This document shows, one piece after another, positions 10,761 to 23,482 of a stretch of DNA of 64,000 bases. Within the stretch, counting starts at the first letter, position 1, and every line of letters begins with the position of its first letter. The position numbers and the translations under genes were made by a program. The notes under the pieces are model-generated. The model was given only the letters and a program-made list of their open reading frames with translations, was not told the DNA's origin and searched no databases. The stretch is from Fusarium oxysporum f. sp. lycopersici 4287. Taxonomy: Eukaryota; Ascomycota; Sordariomycetes; Hypocreales; Nectriaceae. The stretch is from assembly GCF_000149955.1 (NCBI RefSeq), contig NC_030990.1, forward strand, positions 372,001-436,000, written 5' to 3'.

Positions 10761-11987
10761 TCACTTGGGGTCTTCTTCCCTCATGTACTTAGCCAGCTGA
10801 CATAAATTCCTGACAACAACCTTCCTCTCAGATGCATCTGCAAAATCCAACTAATTCGCCGCTGTGACACGAATCGCTTTACCCGGTGTCTCTCCATTCT
10901 AGATATCCTCGACCTGCGGTACGGTGATGGCAAAGTGAAAGAAACACCTGTAATGCTGAGTAATGTTGATAATGAAAACATTGTCTCCTACATGCTCGTC
11001 TCTACCAGATGATCGCGCCCCAAGTGCCTCACATGTCATTTGTCCTAGGAGCTCGTTGGACACAACTGGCTGGTTACTGTCCTTGCAGACATCGAGTCGC
11101 CTCTTTGCCTCAATCAAGACGACTGACTTCTTTGTCCTTGTTCCAGCATCGTTTACCAAACTCAGCCCTCCATCGTCGATTGCCGTGATACTTTTGCTGT
11201 TGATGTTGAGAATCCATCGCTCCCTTTGGCGGATCTCAACCGGCGTGTCTAAAAGAGGGTCTTGCGTGTAGAGAAGGATGTGGTTCAATACAGCGAATGC
11301 CAGTTGAACAGTGTAATCCTCCACCGGGAGATCCGGCGCAGGTGCTTGCTCCTCAGTATACACCCCTGATACACTGATCGGGGCACTGGATGGAAAGGAT
11401 ACCTTGCTCTCCTGGCTCTGGCTTAAGCTCATTTCCTCTGGATCCATGAACCCCAAGTTGGTGGTTTGTGTCTTTACCCGCGTAGAGACTCGCCGGCTGA
11501 CCTCTGGCTCTTCTCCGTCGGCGTTGGATGTTTTGACATCCCTGAGCGCTACCCAAAATCTAGCCAAGCTAACGCCCACCCTTGGTTCTCGTATGAGAGC
11601 ATGTTCTCGCATGTTTCGATGCTCTTGGGCCAGGATGTGAGTGAATGCCGTCATTTCTTTCTTTTCATCACCTGCTGCAAATTCTTTTCCTGCTCTGCGA
11701 TAGATGTTGTCCAATAGAGGGAGGCATTCATTTCCTTTCCCAGCGACTATGATATGGCACGCGGCCAAGTGCCCGACGTCCCATTTACTTCCGGGTGCTA
11801 TATGTTTCTTAAACAACGAGTTTCCGTGTTTCGACCATTCCCGGTATTTCGTCTCGTCTTTTAAGAAATCAAAGTAAGAAGATGGCATATCGAGGTCTTC
11901 TGAGAATATAGTACTTGCCAAGACATTTGCAATAACAGGATAGTGTTCTTGAAGATCTTGTAAGACAACGTATAGTAATGTCGTCAA
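10761..11987 (-). pseudogene. PD-(D/E)XK-like orphan protein gene with two in-frame stops
   Basis: An open frame runs from 11987 to a TAG at 10899-10901. Its first ATG is at 11888, and an acceptor-like TTTTTCAG at about 12000 suggests a missing upstream exon. Family-like features are KKSVVLIEAKRR (candidate E-x-K of the nuclease fold) and LGQMTCEALGAR, as in a common fungal orphan family. The same frame continues past the stop: NGETPGKAIRVTAAN, a second TAG, then LDFADASERKVVVRNLCQLAKYMREEDPK and TGA at 10761. That tail looks like the family's normal C-terminus, so the two TAGs truncate it. Both stops are one C-to-T (CAG) or G-to-A (TGG) change from sense codons. The nuclease activity is an inference from fold-like motifs only. 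Confidence 0.6.
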
Positions 11988-13340
11988 TGCAACGCCAAAG
12001 TGGACTGAAAAACGCGATACCCTGGTATTTATTTTTCAGACTGAGGTATTCTGCCTATTGGCAAGTTTGGTGATGGCTAATTGCCATTTTGGTTTACTTT
12101 GTGATGATGTTTGTGCAAAGGATACTTGGGCAACTGAGAATCCCAAACAACTGAGTCCACTTTTGAGCAAGCATAAATAACTGACAGAATAATAAGGCAA
12201 TTCCTTGCATATGTCTCAGTAAAATAATAGCAGATATGTTCTTTGTATCACTGTAGTAAATTTAACATGAGCGCCAGTAAAAAACTATACACTGTCACTG
12301 CCAGTCTAGGCGTGGTCATTGTTGCTGTTTATAACTTAAGGCTTCCTGCCAAAGTAGACCTACTCGAATTGCTGGTTCCAAGGCCTGGGCACTTATGTTT
12401 CGTTCCAGCAATCGTTTAGTTTTCATGGTTGAATCTCACGTTTGACTAGTCCAGCCACGTTCACTCCGTGTTCAAGGAACTGTCCAACCGCCAACACAAT
12501 TTTCACCGAACAAATAGAAACTAATTGATCAGTTGCTCTGGACTTTAATTTAACAGAATAAATCGAAATAGTGAACGTCGACACTTCTTCATTCCATGTC
12601 CCCCACAGAAATGAACGACAAATGTGAACAACGTTGACATTTGGTGTATCCTTTTGTATTGGTATAGGTTCAAGTCATGCCACAGAGCATAAAAATATCG
12701 ACTTTCAGGCTATGGGGAAACCAACTATAGCAGAGCAGATTAATTTGGATGAAAGATGGATAACTCGACATTGGCAACTCCGGCAGGGGGGTAGCGTACT
12801 AATGAAGCTTTGCTGACGTGATAACTACAACCACCCAGTCGTAGAACAACGGATCCATCAGCAACGCTCTATACATGAAGGTGTCATGGCAATCCATCCA
12901 TCCACTGGCTGGCTGAACATGGCATCGAGGGACAGGGAAACCTGTGGCGAGCTCTGTGAACGGCCGTAGACTTGAACGTGACCTGCGCCCTGTCCGATAT
13001 TTACACCAAGTGACGCTCAGTGACTGACTCTGCCTTGTACAGCTCCGAATCGAGCAGCCAGTGTGAGCCGGAGAGGGTGAGCCTGGCCAACCATGCTTGG
13101 CTACTGTCCACTGGTATCCCCTGTTTACAATCCGAGTAAGCTGCAGCACAGCGTGCCTGATTCAAATTGGCTGCCAATGATACTTGAGCAGTTGTACGAC
13201 GCTGAGCTCCGCGTAATCGTACCGAAGATTGACTGTATTACCCTTCCCCCACCAAGTCTTTCCACTTTATACAACTTCTCCCCTTTCTCCCAAATATACC
13301 AAGGAAAATAATTTATTCGGCAAGCAAATCTCCAGCAGCA
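11988..13340. other. gene-free stretch
   Basis: No supported gene. A 116-aa minus frame at 12799-13149 is Arg/Ser-rich and lacks motifs. The pyrimidine-rich segment at about 13240-13300 probably belongs to the promoter of the next gene. Confidence 0.35.
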
Positions 13341-13909
13341 ATGCCGCTGAATTTAATCATGCCTAACACAACTATCAAGTCATTCCACAGCCTGAGTGTC
13401 GAGAACCCGGATTTCGCGATCCACCCCAGGTTTTGGACTGCGAATCACCTCTCCATGGTAAACTGCAATTTCCAGCGGATCGAGACTGACGATGCACATG
13501 GCTTTGGGAGTCTCGATACCCAAACTGCCGAACGCCTTGCCGTGTTGGCTAAGAAGCTCGCTGTTGGAGTCGTCCCCGGCTCTAAGTTCTTCTGGGCTGA
13601 GAACCTCCTTCTTCGCAACGGAACAAGCCCTATTACCTTCAGCAAGTATTTCAAGACCTACTCAAATGCACCAGAACCAGCCGGATTAACCTTTCTAGGG
13701 CAACCCTCTCTTTCTACTATGGCCAACGCCGAGTCCGCCTCGCAGATTCGTATGTCCACACCTACCGCATTAAAGACGAGATTTCGATCCCTTACGCCGA
13801 TCCCATGATTGGGTATTACCGATACAGCGCCGACGAAGAGCGCAGGGAGAAGCTTCGCGCACCGCGTGCAATTGGATCTTGTATTGTATTTCTGCTTTGG
13901 AGAGCCTGA
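13341..13909 (+). CDS. hypothetical protein (two exons)
   Basis: Exons 13341-13645 and 13699-13909 are joined by a 53-nt GTATTT...TTTCTAG intron with a GGATTAAC branch-like site, giving 171 aa. Splicing replaces an unlikely low-complexity tail with a better ordered one (FYYGQRRVRLADSYVHTYRIKD, then SIPYADPMIGYYRYS). No domain is recognised; no signal peptide or membrane helix is seen apart from a weakly hydrophobic C-terminus. The C-terminus (CIVFLLWRA) looks abrupt and could be truncated. Function unknown. Confidence 0.5.
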
Positions 13910-14340
13910 CCCAGTCGACGTAGTGATCAATTTAAAGCTTACTATTCCTGATATTGAAAGATGTTGCTTTATCTATCATAAGTCCTGCCATGTATAGTCG
14001 TCCAAGTAATAGTTGATCGTTTCGCGGGCCTAAACTCCGCGTGAGAGCGGTGTAGATGACAGGGAGGTTTTGAAGACGCCTCGGAAAGACGAGGCTACGT
14101 GACTACAAGGCTGACCTTCTTCTATAAGCTGAAGATTAATTTTATGTGTCACAAGGAACTAAAAAGCTCTGCTGCTGTAGACCTGGATTAGTAACCGGTC
14201 GTTGTTCACTTGGAGTTGCCCCGCAACACCGCGCCATAGGGAACAAGTCATCAACGTATCGGGGAGCACTTCCCGATGATCCCGGCAACAACTAAACTAT
14301 ATCTCACAGCCATGTTAGACTTATTGCAGAATCTAGTCGA
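13910..14340. promoter_or_regulatory. upstream region of the dienelactone hydrolase gene
   Basis: Contains TCGGGGAGCAC at 14259-14269 within the inverted repeat ATCGGG-n8-CCCGAT, about 75 nt before the ATG. The same 11-mer recurs at 36412-36422 in front of the aldo-keto reductase gene. It is a candidate site for the cluster's Zn(II)2Cys6 regulator. Confidence 0.45.
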
Positions 14341-15342
14341 ATGGTACAGCAAAGAGTACCTACGACAATGGATAACGTACTCGCGAAGCCAGCAGACCTC
14401 TGCTGTCTCAAAGGCGCTTTTCATTCCGGAGAAGCTACTGGCTCTACGATCCAGATTGACGGCATTGACACTTACGTGGCCAAACCTCATCCCAACAGGT
14501 CTAATGGAAATGTTCTTCTTTTCTTTCCTGATGCATTCGGGCTGCATATCAACAGCTTCCTCATGATGGATGCTTTCGCCGAGTGCGGTTACCTTACTCT
14601 CGGTGTCGATTACTTCCTTGGTGTAACAGTTGAATTTTTCTTTGCGAGGTGCATCGGACTGACCGTTGTAGGATCCTGTTACAAAGCACTCCTTGACACC
14701 GTTAAGTGACCCAAACTTTGACTTTGAGTCATGGAAGAACAAGCATCTCAAGGCGTCTGAGGAGGCTGCTGCCAGATGGGTCAAGGCTGTCAAGGCTCAG
14801 TATGGCACAAGTGAGGACGTAAAATTTGCTTGCGTTGGCTACTGGTATGAGTCCATCATAATATGAGTTTCCATTTCACTTGCTTAAAATGAAACAGTTG
14901 GGGAGCACGATTCGTTTGCCAGCAACTGTCTGCGAATGGCATTTGTAAAGTCGGCGCCATCGCCCACCCTTCGTTCTTGAAAGAAAGCGATGTCTTTTAC
15001 GTCCAAGGCGAGTAGATACCAAATCTTTTTGCAGATAAGCTAACTGATTTAAGAACCCATATCCTTCTCGGTACCGAGTACTGATAAACTGTTCGAGCCC
15101 GCACAGAGAAGCAGGACGATTGAGATATTGACGGAGAACAACAAGCAATTCAACATGCAAGTTTTTGCCAATGTTGGACATGGTTTTGCTGTAAGTTTCT
15201 TTCATAAGCTAGAGACCAAAAGTGTACTGACATTGCAACCAAGTCGCGAGCCCGGTTGACTGATCCCTATGAGAAGTGGGCTAAAGAGGCGAGTTTCAAG
15301 AGCTTTGTTGACTGGTTCGATTTTTGGATGGATAAGAAGTAA
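14341..15342 (+). CDS. DLH1: dienelactone hydrolase family protein
   Basis: Five exons inferred: 14341-14622, 14672-14844, 14898-15007, 15054-15190, 15244-15342; 266 aa. Introns are 46-53 nt. The third (15008-15053) starts with GC (AAG|GCGAGT) instead of GT. The catalytic triad of the alpha/beta-hydrolase family is visible: C152 in GYCWG, D199 in STDKLF, H231 in GHGF. The family hydrolyses enol lactones in aromatic ring degradation; many fungal members have unknown substrates. A DLH gene is a known member of the Fusarium FDB2 locus, and here it opens the catabolic cluster. The symbol follows that locus and rests on family and context, not on alignment. An alternative start lies at M10 (MDNVLAK). 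Confidence 0.82.
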
Positions 15343-15616
15343 ATATGCTAAGGCAACCTCATGGAACCTGCGATCTTGGCAAGGTGAATTGAGACAATCT
15401 CAATGAACAAGATATGTTAGTTCACTGTAATCATCATTATGAGCCTCGTACGTCGGATAAAAAATGTGCAGACAGCCCGTAGCGCTACATGACACGGTAC
15501 GAGGTGACTGGCCTTTCTCCTTCCACATTTATCTGGGACGTCTTGACATCAGCTCTCTTGGGCATGTCTAAGAATCTATAATCTGACACATATAGATATG
15601 CTATATAGATAGACCT
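15343..15616. other. convergent 3' flanks
   Basis: Short spacer between convergent genes. Nothing else seen. Confidence 0.4.
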
Positions 15617-16646
15617 CTATGTGCTTCCACCCATAGAAGTTGTGTTCCTTTTCGCGTCCAGGAGTTGGAGTAGTACCAAGTCTCGCTCTTCCACCATTTT
15701 GTCCCATTTGACAGCACCCAAGCTCTTATTCACAGCCTTCTGAAGCTCCAACATCCTCTCCGGACTCCAATCGAACCTGTGCTTCAAAATATCATCTTCC
15801 CAACTTCGAATCGCTGGTCCAAGCCTTTCCATCCGCTTTGCAAAACCGCCAGGTCCACCTCCACCACCTAGGGCATTTGTAGCAATTGGTCCCGTGAGAG
15901 CCCAGCGAAGTCCAGGCCCAGATGTAACAGCTGCATCAAGATCTTCCCCGGAGACAATTCCCCTGCTGATGAGACTGTATGCTTCATTGCTGATAGCGGC
16001 TTGAAGACGGTTTGATACGAAGCCTGGCACTTCGTGATGAAGAAGGATGGGCCTTTTCCCAACAGATTTGTAGAACAACAATGCTGTGTTAACAGATTGG
16101 CTGCTTGTGTCGGGATGCGGGACTACTTCGACTAGGGGAATAAGATGAGGGGGGTTGAAGGGATGGCCGATGAGTATGCGGGTAGGATCCTGCTTGCATT
16201 GCTGGATAAATTGCGAAGATGGCAGACCTGACGAAGACGAAGCTATCACAACACCGGGTCGAGCGTGCTGATCTAACATCTCAATAAGGTCTCTTTTGAA
16301 ATCTAGCCTCTCAGGTCCATTCTGTACGAGAACAGTTAGCGTAATGATCATTCTTGATATAAATATGCACCATGGATAAGATATTCACCTCCTGGATGAA
16401 GTCGGCCTCACCTAGCCGTGGCACGATATCATGAACAAATTCGTAGTTGGAGATAAGCTTATCATAGTCTCCATATCCTTCCATGTAAGACCGTGACTGC
16501 TCGAAATATCCCTTGAGGGCATCTTCGGCTCCTTCAGCGGGATCAGAGATGATAACCTTCAAGCCCATTGAGAGGAAAAGAACTGCCCATCCCATGCCAA
16601 TCACGCCACAGCCAACAATCGCTACAGTACGTATCTCTTGTGCCAT
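15617..16646 (-). CDS. 3-hydroxyacyl-CoA dehydrogenase, lambda-crystallin type
   Basis: Exon 1 16389-16646, 66-nt intron (GTGAAT...GTACAG), exon 2 15617-16321; 320 aa. The N-terminal Rossmann motif is GCGVIGMG at residues 12-19. Next come IGHPFNPPHLIPLVEVVP, the hallmark of the HACD/L-gulonate dehydrogenase group, and a C-terminal helical domain. It would oxidise a 3-hydroxyacid or 3-hydroxyacyl-CoA with NAD. It is divergent from the CoA-transferase gene across a 435-bp shared promoter, suggesting joint control and a shared CoA-thioester route. Such a dehydrogenase next to CoA-transferase III and DLH fits degradation of ring-cleavage or side-chain products. The substrate is unknown. Confidence 0.85.
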
Positions 16647-17081
16647 TTCGAATGTCCAGAATTAACGAGTTGTTAGTGATTGCTCAGGAAGCGGACAAGA
16701 TTATTATAGTTCTATCAATAATGTGAATTTATTACCTGTTAATCACTCTCCTCTTTACTCACCACTCGAACTCACAATCCATTGTATCCATTGCACCAAT
16801 TCATTTCGGTGTCTAAGCCGGGGCAAATCCGGGGAGGCGATGCCGGACTTCAAATTTACGGACCGACCACGGCCGAGAAAAGCGATGAACGGCATTTTGG
16901 AGCCTGAGCACCCGTAAAGGCCGGATTGCACAATCACGTTATCCATCAATTGAAGTACAGCTGTTCTGCTGAGAAATTAGCTGGAGCGACAAAGGTGGCC
17001 GTACTTCGAAGCATAACCTGAGCTAGACTGTGACCCGCTAGAGATCCACTAGACCATCCACTTCAACTCACCCTCACCATA
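16647..17081. promoter_or_regulatory. divergent promoter, dehydrogenase / CoA-transferase
   Basis: A 435-bp bidirectional intergenic region. It contains CCGGGG at about 16818 and CCGGGGA at about 16829-16835, plus further CCGGA and CGGACCG words up to 16875. These match the G-rich motif found in other cluster promoters. Confidence 0.5.
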
Positions 17082-18791
17082 ATGACCACCAATACTTCCA
17101 GAGAGACCTACGGTGCAGGAACCACTGTCGACACGGAATTCCTTCCACTTCCTGCTGAGTGTCAAAGACTACTACGCCTCTTTGCTGCAAGAACACCCGG
17201 TTTCACCAAAGATGAATCTCTCCTAAGCGGAGTCAACTTCCACGGCGATGATCTTCCCTGTATCCCAGGACCCATAAAGTCTCAAGCCGTAACAGCAGTC
17301 CTACATGCAATGGTCGGTATAGTCGGTCTCGAGATCCTTCACCTTCGCGGCATCACCACCCGCAACCAAACAAACATCGATGTCAACCATGCAGGCCTCT
17401 ACCCCGCTACCGCAGCACTTGTCAATGTCGACGGCGTCACAGGCCCAGAGGTCATCAAGTTGCCGACTGTACCTCAGTGGGATAGGGACCGTGCTTCTAA
17501 TTCGCCGCTTGTGTACCGTACAACGGCTATCTATGAGACTGCTGATGAAGGCGTATGGTTCCAACTTCACGGCTCGCTTGATTCGTGGAAGATGCTGGCC
17601 CTTATTGGTATCAGTAAGAATCTCGATACTGAGATTCGTACCAACGATGCTGCGTATGAGCTCATTCAGGAGCGAGTTCGTACGTATCGCGCCCGGGAAA
17701 TTGAGCAGCTCATGGTGGAGAAGGGTCTTTCAGGGTCAATTGTCTACTCTCCTGAAGAATGGCGTCAAACGGAGATGGGCAAGTCTCTCTCACGACATCC
17801 TCTGGTCAATTACAAACAACAGGCCCAGTGTGCAGCCCTCCCGCCTGTTTCTTTTCCCGTGCTCAAGGACAAAAGACCACTTGCTGGTATCAAAGTTGTC
17901 GAGTTGACTCGCATCATAGCTGGCGCAGCTGCCGGCGCCGCCCTCGCATCTCTGGGCGCCGAGGTCATTCGCGTCAATTCGTCCAAGCTCAAGGATTACA
18001 CGCCAGCTCAGCCCTCTTCCCTGATGGCTGGCAAGACAACCATTGACCTTGATCTCGAAGATCCGACTGACCATAAGAGGTTGATGCAACTCTTCGAGCA
18101 AGCCGATGTCATCTTGCAAGGCTACCGCTTGGGATCATTGGCCCGAAGAGGCTTTGGTCTTGAGGCTGCCCTTGAACTGGCAAATAAACGAGGAAAGGGA
18201 GTCATCTACGTGGATGAGAACTGTTATGGTCCTGATGGTTACTATGCAGAGCGACCGGGGTGGCAGCAGGTTGCTGATGCCGCAGCTGGGAGCTCATATG
18301 TCATGGGCCAGTCGTTTGGCTGTCCAAAAGGTCAAGGTGTCCTGCCCAGTCTGCCCATCTCAGACATGTCTACAGGTATCCTAACTGCCCTGACCATCAT
18401 GTGTGGTATTCGAGATCGAGCCAAGTTTGGAGGATCATATCATGGCCATGCCTCACTTACAGCTTACAATATGGCGACTCTGGATCCTGAGGTTCGCCTG
18501 TATCAAAGGGAGGTAGTTCAGAAGATCAACGACAAGTATCAGTTCCCAACTTGGTCGAGCGATGTACATGTTGCACCTCTGTACTATTCCATCTTGGACG
18601 CTTGGGGGAAGAACAGCGATCTCATCAAGGATGAAAAGTACTATGTTCACTTCTCGGATTCTGTCTTTGGGTTTGACTTACGCGTTCTTGGACCGGTGGT
18701 GCAGTATGACAAGGAAGAGAACTCGCCAAAGTGGAACAGTCCACCTGTGTCATTCTGCCATCATGAATTCAGACCTTTTTCTGATCATTGA
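17082..18791 (+). CDS. CoA-transferase family III (CaiB/BaiF)
   Basis: A single-exon 569-aa gene. The C-terminal half holds the CaiB/BaiF domain: LAGIKVVELTRIIAGAAAGAALASLGAEVIRVN, then GKTTIDLDLEDP, DVILQGYRLGSLARRGFG, and GPDGYYAERPGWQQVADAAAG. The N-terminal 260 residues form the extension typical of fungal two-lobed members. The enzyme would move CoA between carboxylic acids. A CaiB/BaiF gene belongs to the known FDB2 locus of Fusarium. It is divergent from the dehydrogenase gene. The specific acid is not predictable. Confidence 0.87.
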   Translation: MTTNTSRETYGAGTTVDTEFLPLPAECQRLLRLFAARTPGFTKDESLLSGVNFHGDDLPCIPGPIKSQAVTAVLHAMVGIVGLEILHLRGITTRNQTNIDVNHAGLYPATAALVNVDGVTGPEVIKLPTVPQWDRDRASNSPLVYRTTAIYETADEGVWFQLHGSLDSWKMLALIGISKNLDTEIRTNDAAYELIQERVRTYRAREIEQLMVEKGLSGSIVYSPEEWRQTEMGKSLSRHPLVNYKQQAQCAALPPVSFPVLKDKRPLAGIKVVELTRIIAGAAAGAALASLGAEVIRVNSSKLKDYTPAQPSSLMAGKTTIDLDLEDPTDHKRLMQLFEQADVILQGYRLGSLARRGFGLEAALELANKRGKGVIYVDENCYGPDGYYAERPGWQQVADAAAGSSYVMGQSFGCPKGQGVLPSLPISDMSTGILTALTIMCGIRDRAKFGGSYHGHASLTAYNMATLDPEVRLYQREVVQKINDKYQFPTWSSDVHVAPLYYSILDAWGKNSDLIKDEKYYVHFSDSVFGFDLRVLGPVVQYDKEENSPKWNSPPVSFCHHEFRPFSDH

Positions 18792-19199
18792 GTTTCAATA
18801 CATGAGATAAGCCTCTAGCTTAGCACGATGAAATAAAAAGTTGAATTTTGTGCTATTCCCCATGGCGACTATGATATGTATCTTGTCCATGACATAAACT
18901 GTCAGTGTTGCCAGCTGAGACTGTCGCCAAAATTAAATCGCCATCACGTACAGGTATCTAAGTCATTCAGTTGCTCTCATTGGAGCAGGAACTTTCCTGG
19001 TAATGTACCAGAACAGTCTCAGGTCTCCCAAGTTGTTGGAACTTTGATTTTAAGCCAGCTTATCTTAATAGTAATTCATTTACATTTGCGCCTTAAAGAA
19101 CATTTGGATTGAACCACACATTGTCATGATTGATCGAAAGCACAAAGGTCTCTGTTGTCTTGCTCTAGCAAACAGTATCCCTCACTAAAATAACATACA
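18792..19199. other. convergent 3' flanks
   Basis: A 408-bp spacer between convergent genes. No coding signal. Confidence 0.4.
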
Positions 19200-20790
<1,591 letters not shown>

Positions 20791-21386
20791 TGCGTTCTGA
20801 TTTCAATCTTGGGGTAACTGACTATAGCCGTGTGATGTCGTGATATCTTGTCGTGAGCAACAAGTTTGCAGTGGTTCGGCGAACTGGTATATGAATATCG
20901 TCATCTACGTCCTTAGTCTCTAACCAAGCACGAGCTCTCTCAAGTTGGGTGGACAAATGATCGCGGGGCAAGACCGGCATCGGCTCTCGGAGCTTTTGCC
21001 CCAGAATTAGGTCATTGAGATAAGATGCAACAGAATGGAGAAATGGGGTCAAAGTTGCGGAGGGGAGTGTGAGAAAAAGCAACCCCGGGTCTTTCCCCGG
21101 GCGTCGCACCCTCCGCTTTCTTCCAAGTCAGTGCGTGACTCGGTCCTGAATAAGTCAAGGGTTGCGAGACTGTGCAAATTAACAAATGGTACACTGGTAT
21201 GCTTTAGACGAGGCGTATTGATACGTTTCGGGTGAGCCGGCTCTATTCCGCTATCTCCGCGAGTGACACCAAGACCTGCACCCGCATCTCCAGACTGGGC
21301 CACCGAGACGGTAGTAAGTGAAAGGGCCGAGAGGTAAATGCATTGGTATTTCCAGAGGTAAGAGGAACAATTGCAATCATTTCAAG
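20791..21386. promoter_or_regulatory. divergent promoter, monooxygenase / amidase
   Basis: A 596-bp bidirectional region. It contains CCCCGGG at about 21082 and TTCCCCGGG at about 21093-21101, the motif class shared by the cluster promoters. Confidence 0.5.
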
Positions 21387-23231
21387 ATGACTTCAAGCAA
21401 ATATATAACCAAGGTGCACGAACCCTGGACAGAAATCGTTACAAAAAAACGAGCGATTCGAGACGCGCAAATTGACAAACACTCGAAAGCACACACAAAC
21501 TCTACATTTGATCGAATCTCCTCCGAAACGGTCGATGTTGAGGTTTTGACAAGCCTCCTAAGAGATGGAAAAGTCTCAGCTGTTAAAGTGATCCATGCTT
21601 ACATCAGAAGGGAAGTCGAGATCACAGTTACAAAATTCTTTATGCTAACCGTCACTTTAGAGCCTGCGAAGCGCAGAAACAGGTACCCACTTCCTGTAAC
21701 TCTGCCACGAGTCTGTCTAACATCAACAGACCAATTGCCTGACAGAAATATGCTTTGATGATGCTCTTGAGCAAGCTAGAAAGCTTGATGGGTTTCAACA
21801 AGAGCACGGCCAGCTATTAGGTCCACTCCACGGTGTTCCAGTCACAGTAAAAGATCAGTTTAACATCACGGGTTTGGACTCGACGTTGGGCTACATCGGA
21901 AAGGCATTTGCACCAGCGGAGAACGATGCACTACTCATACAAACGTTAAAGAAACTTGGGGCTGTCATAATCGCAAAAACGAATCTTCCCCAGAGTATCA
22001 TGGTACGTGATGTGCGACTGTATAGATCTTACCATCTGACGTGGCTGCTAGTGGTGTGAGACTGACAACCCTCTCTGGGGGCTCACGACTCATCCAGGTG
22101 ATCCAAAACTCACCCCCGGAGGATCTTCTGGTGGAGAAGCAGCTATGTTAGCAACGGGAGGCTCTATGATCGGTTGGGGAACAGATATCGGCGGCTCTAT
22201 CCGGATACCGTGTCACATGAATGGTCTTTGGGGTTTGAAGCCGAGTGTAAGTAGACTTGATCATCTCGTTCTAGGAAGACATTCTAACAAGCTCTAGAGT
22301 GGTCGCTTATCCTATCGCGGCGTTGAGGTAACACTCGAGGGGCAACAGCACATTCCATCAGCTGTCGGGCCGATGGCGAAGACTTTGAACTCTCTTAAGC
22401 TCGTGACCAAGCTCGCGATTCAGGCTGAACCGTGGACGATGGACCCGCAGCTACCGCCACTTCCCTGGAGGGAGGATCTTTTCCAAAACTTTGTGACAAG
22501 GCGACTTGTCATTGGATCAATGCTAGATGATGGCATGGTAAAGGTTCATCCACCTGTAGAGCGGGTATTCAGAAACCTGGTGGCAAAGCTGGAGGCTGCT
22601 GGCCACGAGGTGATAGAGTGGGATTCGAGCTTGAATTCTAGCATCATAGATATCATGGTAAGTGAAGCTATGTTGCAAAGTATGGACGGTACCTGACTTG
22701 GAACAGGATGGCTACTATGCTGCCGACGGAGGTGAAGATATCCGAAGAGCTGTGGCAGCAGGCGGTGAACCATTCATTCCTCAAATCGAAGCCTTCGTCA
22801 ACCGCGGTAAACCAATCTCCGCCTTTGAATACTGGCAACTCAACAAGCGAAAGGTCGCTACTCAACAGGCTTATCACGACATGTGGGACAGCAAGCGATC
22901 AACCTCTGGGCGCTCAGTTGACGTACTACTGGTTCCTACCATGCCTCACACAGCGGTCCCCCACGGCTCATGTCGCTGGACTGGTTACACCAAGATCTTC
23001 AACTTTCTAGATTACACTGCCTTGGTCTTCCCAGCCGGAAGTGCGTCTAAGGATGGGGATGATAGGTATTTCTGGGATCACATTCCTCGAAATGAGACGG
23101 ATGCTTGGAATCAACAATTATATGATCCTGTGGCGATGGATGGACGTTGCGTTGGGTTGCAGATTATCGGGCGGAGGTTTGAAGAAGAAAAGGTCTTGGG
23201 CGCAGCTCAGCAGATTCACACATTGTTATAG
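21387..23231 (+). CDS. amidase (amidase-signature family) with an odd splice donor
   Basis: Six exons inferred: 21387-21610, 21661-21682, 21730-22002, 22052-22246, 22298-22657, 22707-23231; 532 aa. The Ser-Ser-Lys triad has canonical spacing: K123 in TVKDQF, S198 in PGGSSGGE, S222 in DIGGSIR. The first intron has a good branch site (GCTAACC) and acceptor but starts GGAAGT, not GTAAGT. No in-phase GT donor is available nearby. If it is not spliced, the frame ends at 21758. The family hydrolyses amides. In this cluster plausible substrates are N-malonyl- or N-acetyl-2-aminophenol or the lactam itself. An amidase gene is part of the known FDB2 locus. The gene may be impaired by the donor change, or the base may be an assembly error. 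Confidence 0.75.
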
Positions 23232-23482
23232 AAAGATAGATACTATGTCCATACCTTGACTATCTTGGAGCGTGCTCCGCTACCAGCCTCGTGTATCCGT
23301 CCATCTTTTTTCTAAACCGATTGCCTCTACATCATCTGTCATGAGACGCTTCCGTGCCGTTTCTTCCTGGCTTAAACTTAGGTCAAGTCAGGTTACTGGG
23401 GCTTGACGTGGATAAACATTCATGTATATAGAAGGCTGAATATTACTAATTTGATTCAAAACATGTTCCCAATGAATACAAT
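23232..23482. other. convergent 3' flanks
   Basis: A 250-bp spacer. Nothing else seen. Confidence 0.4.

Noticed and set aside
12799..13149. 116-aa minus-strand frame
   Set aside because: No motif, odd composition, no splice sites or neighbours that support it.
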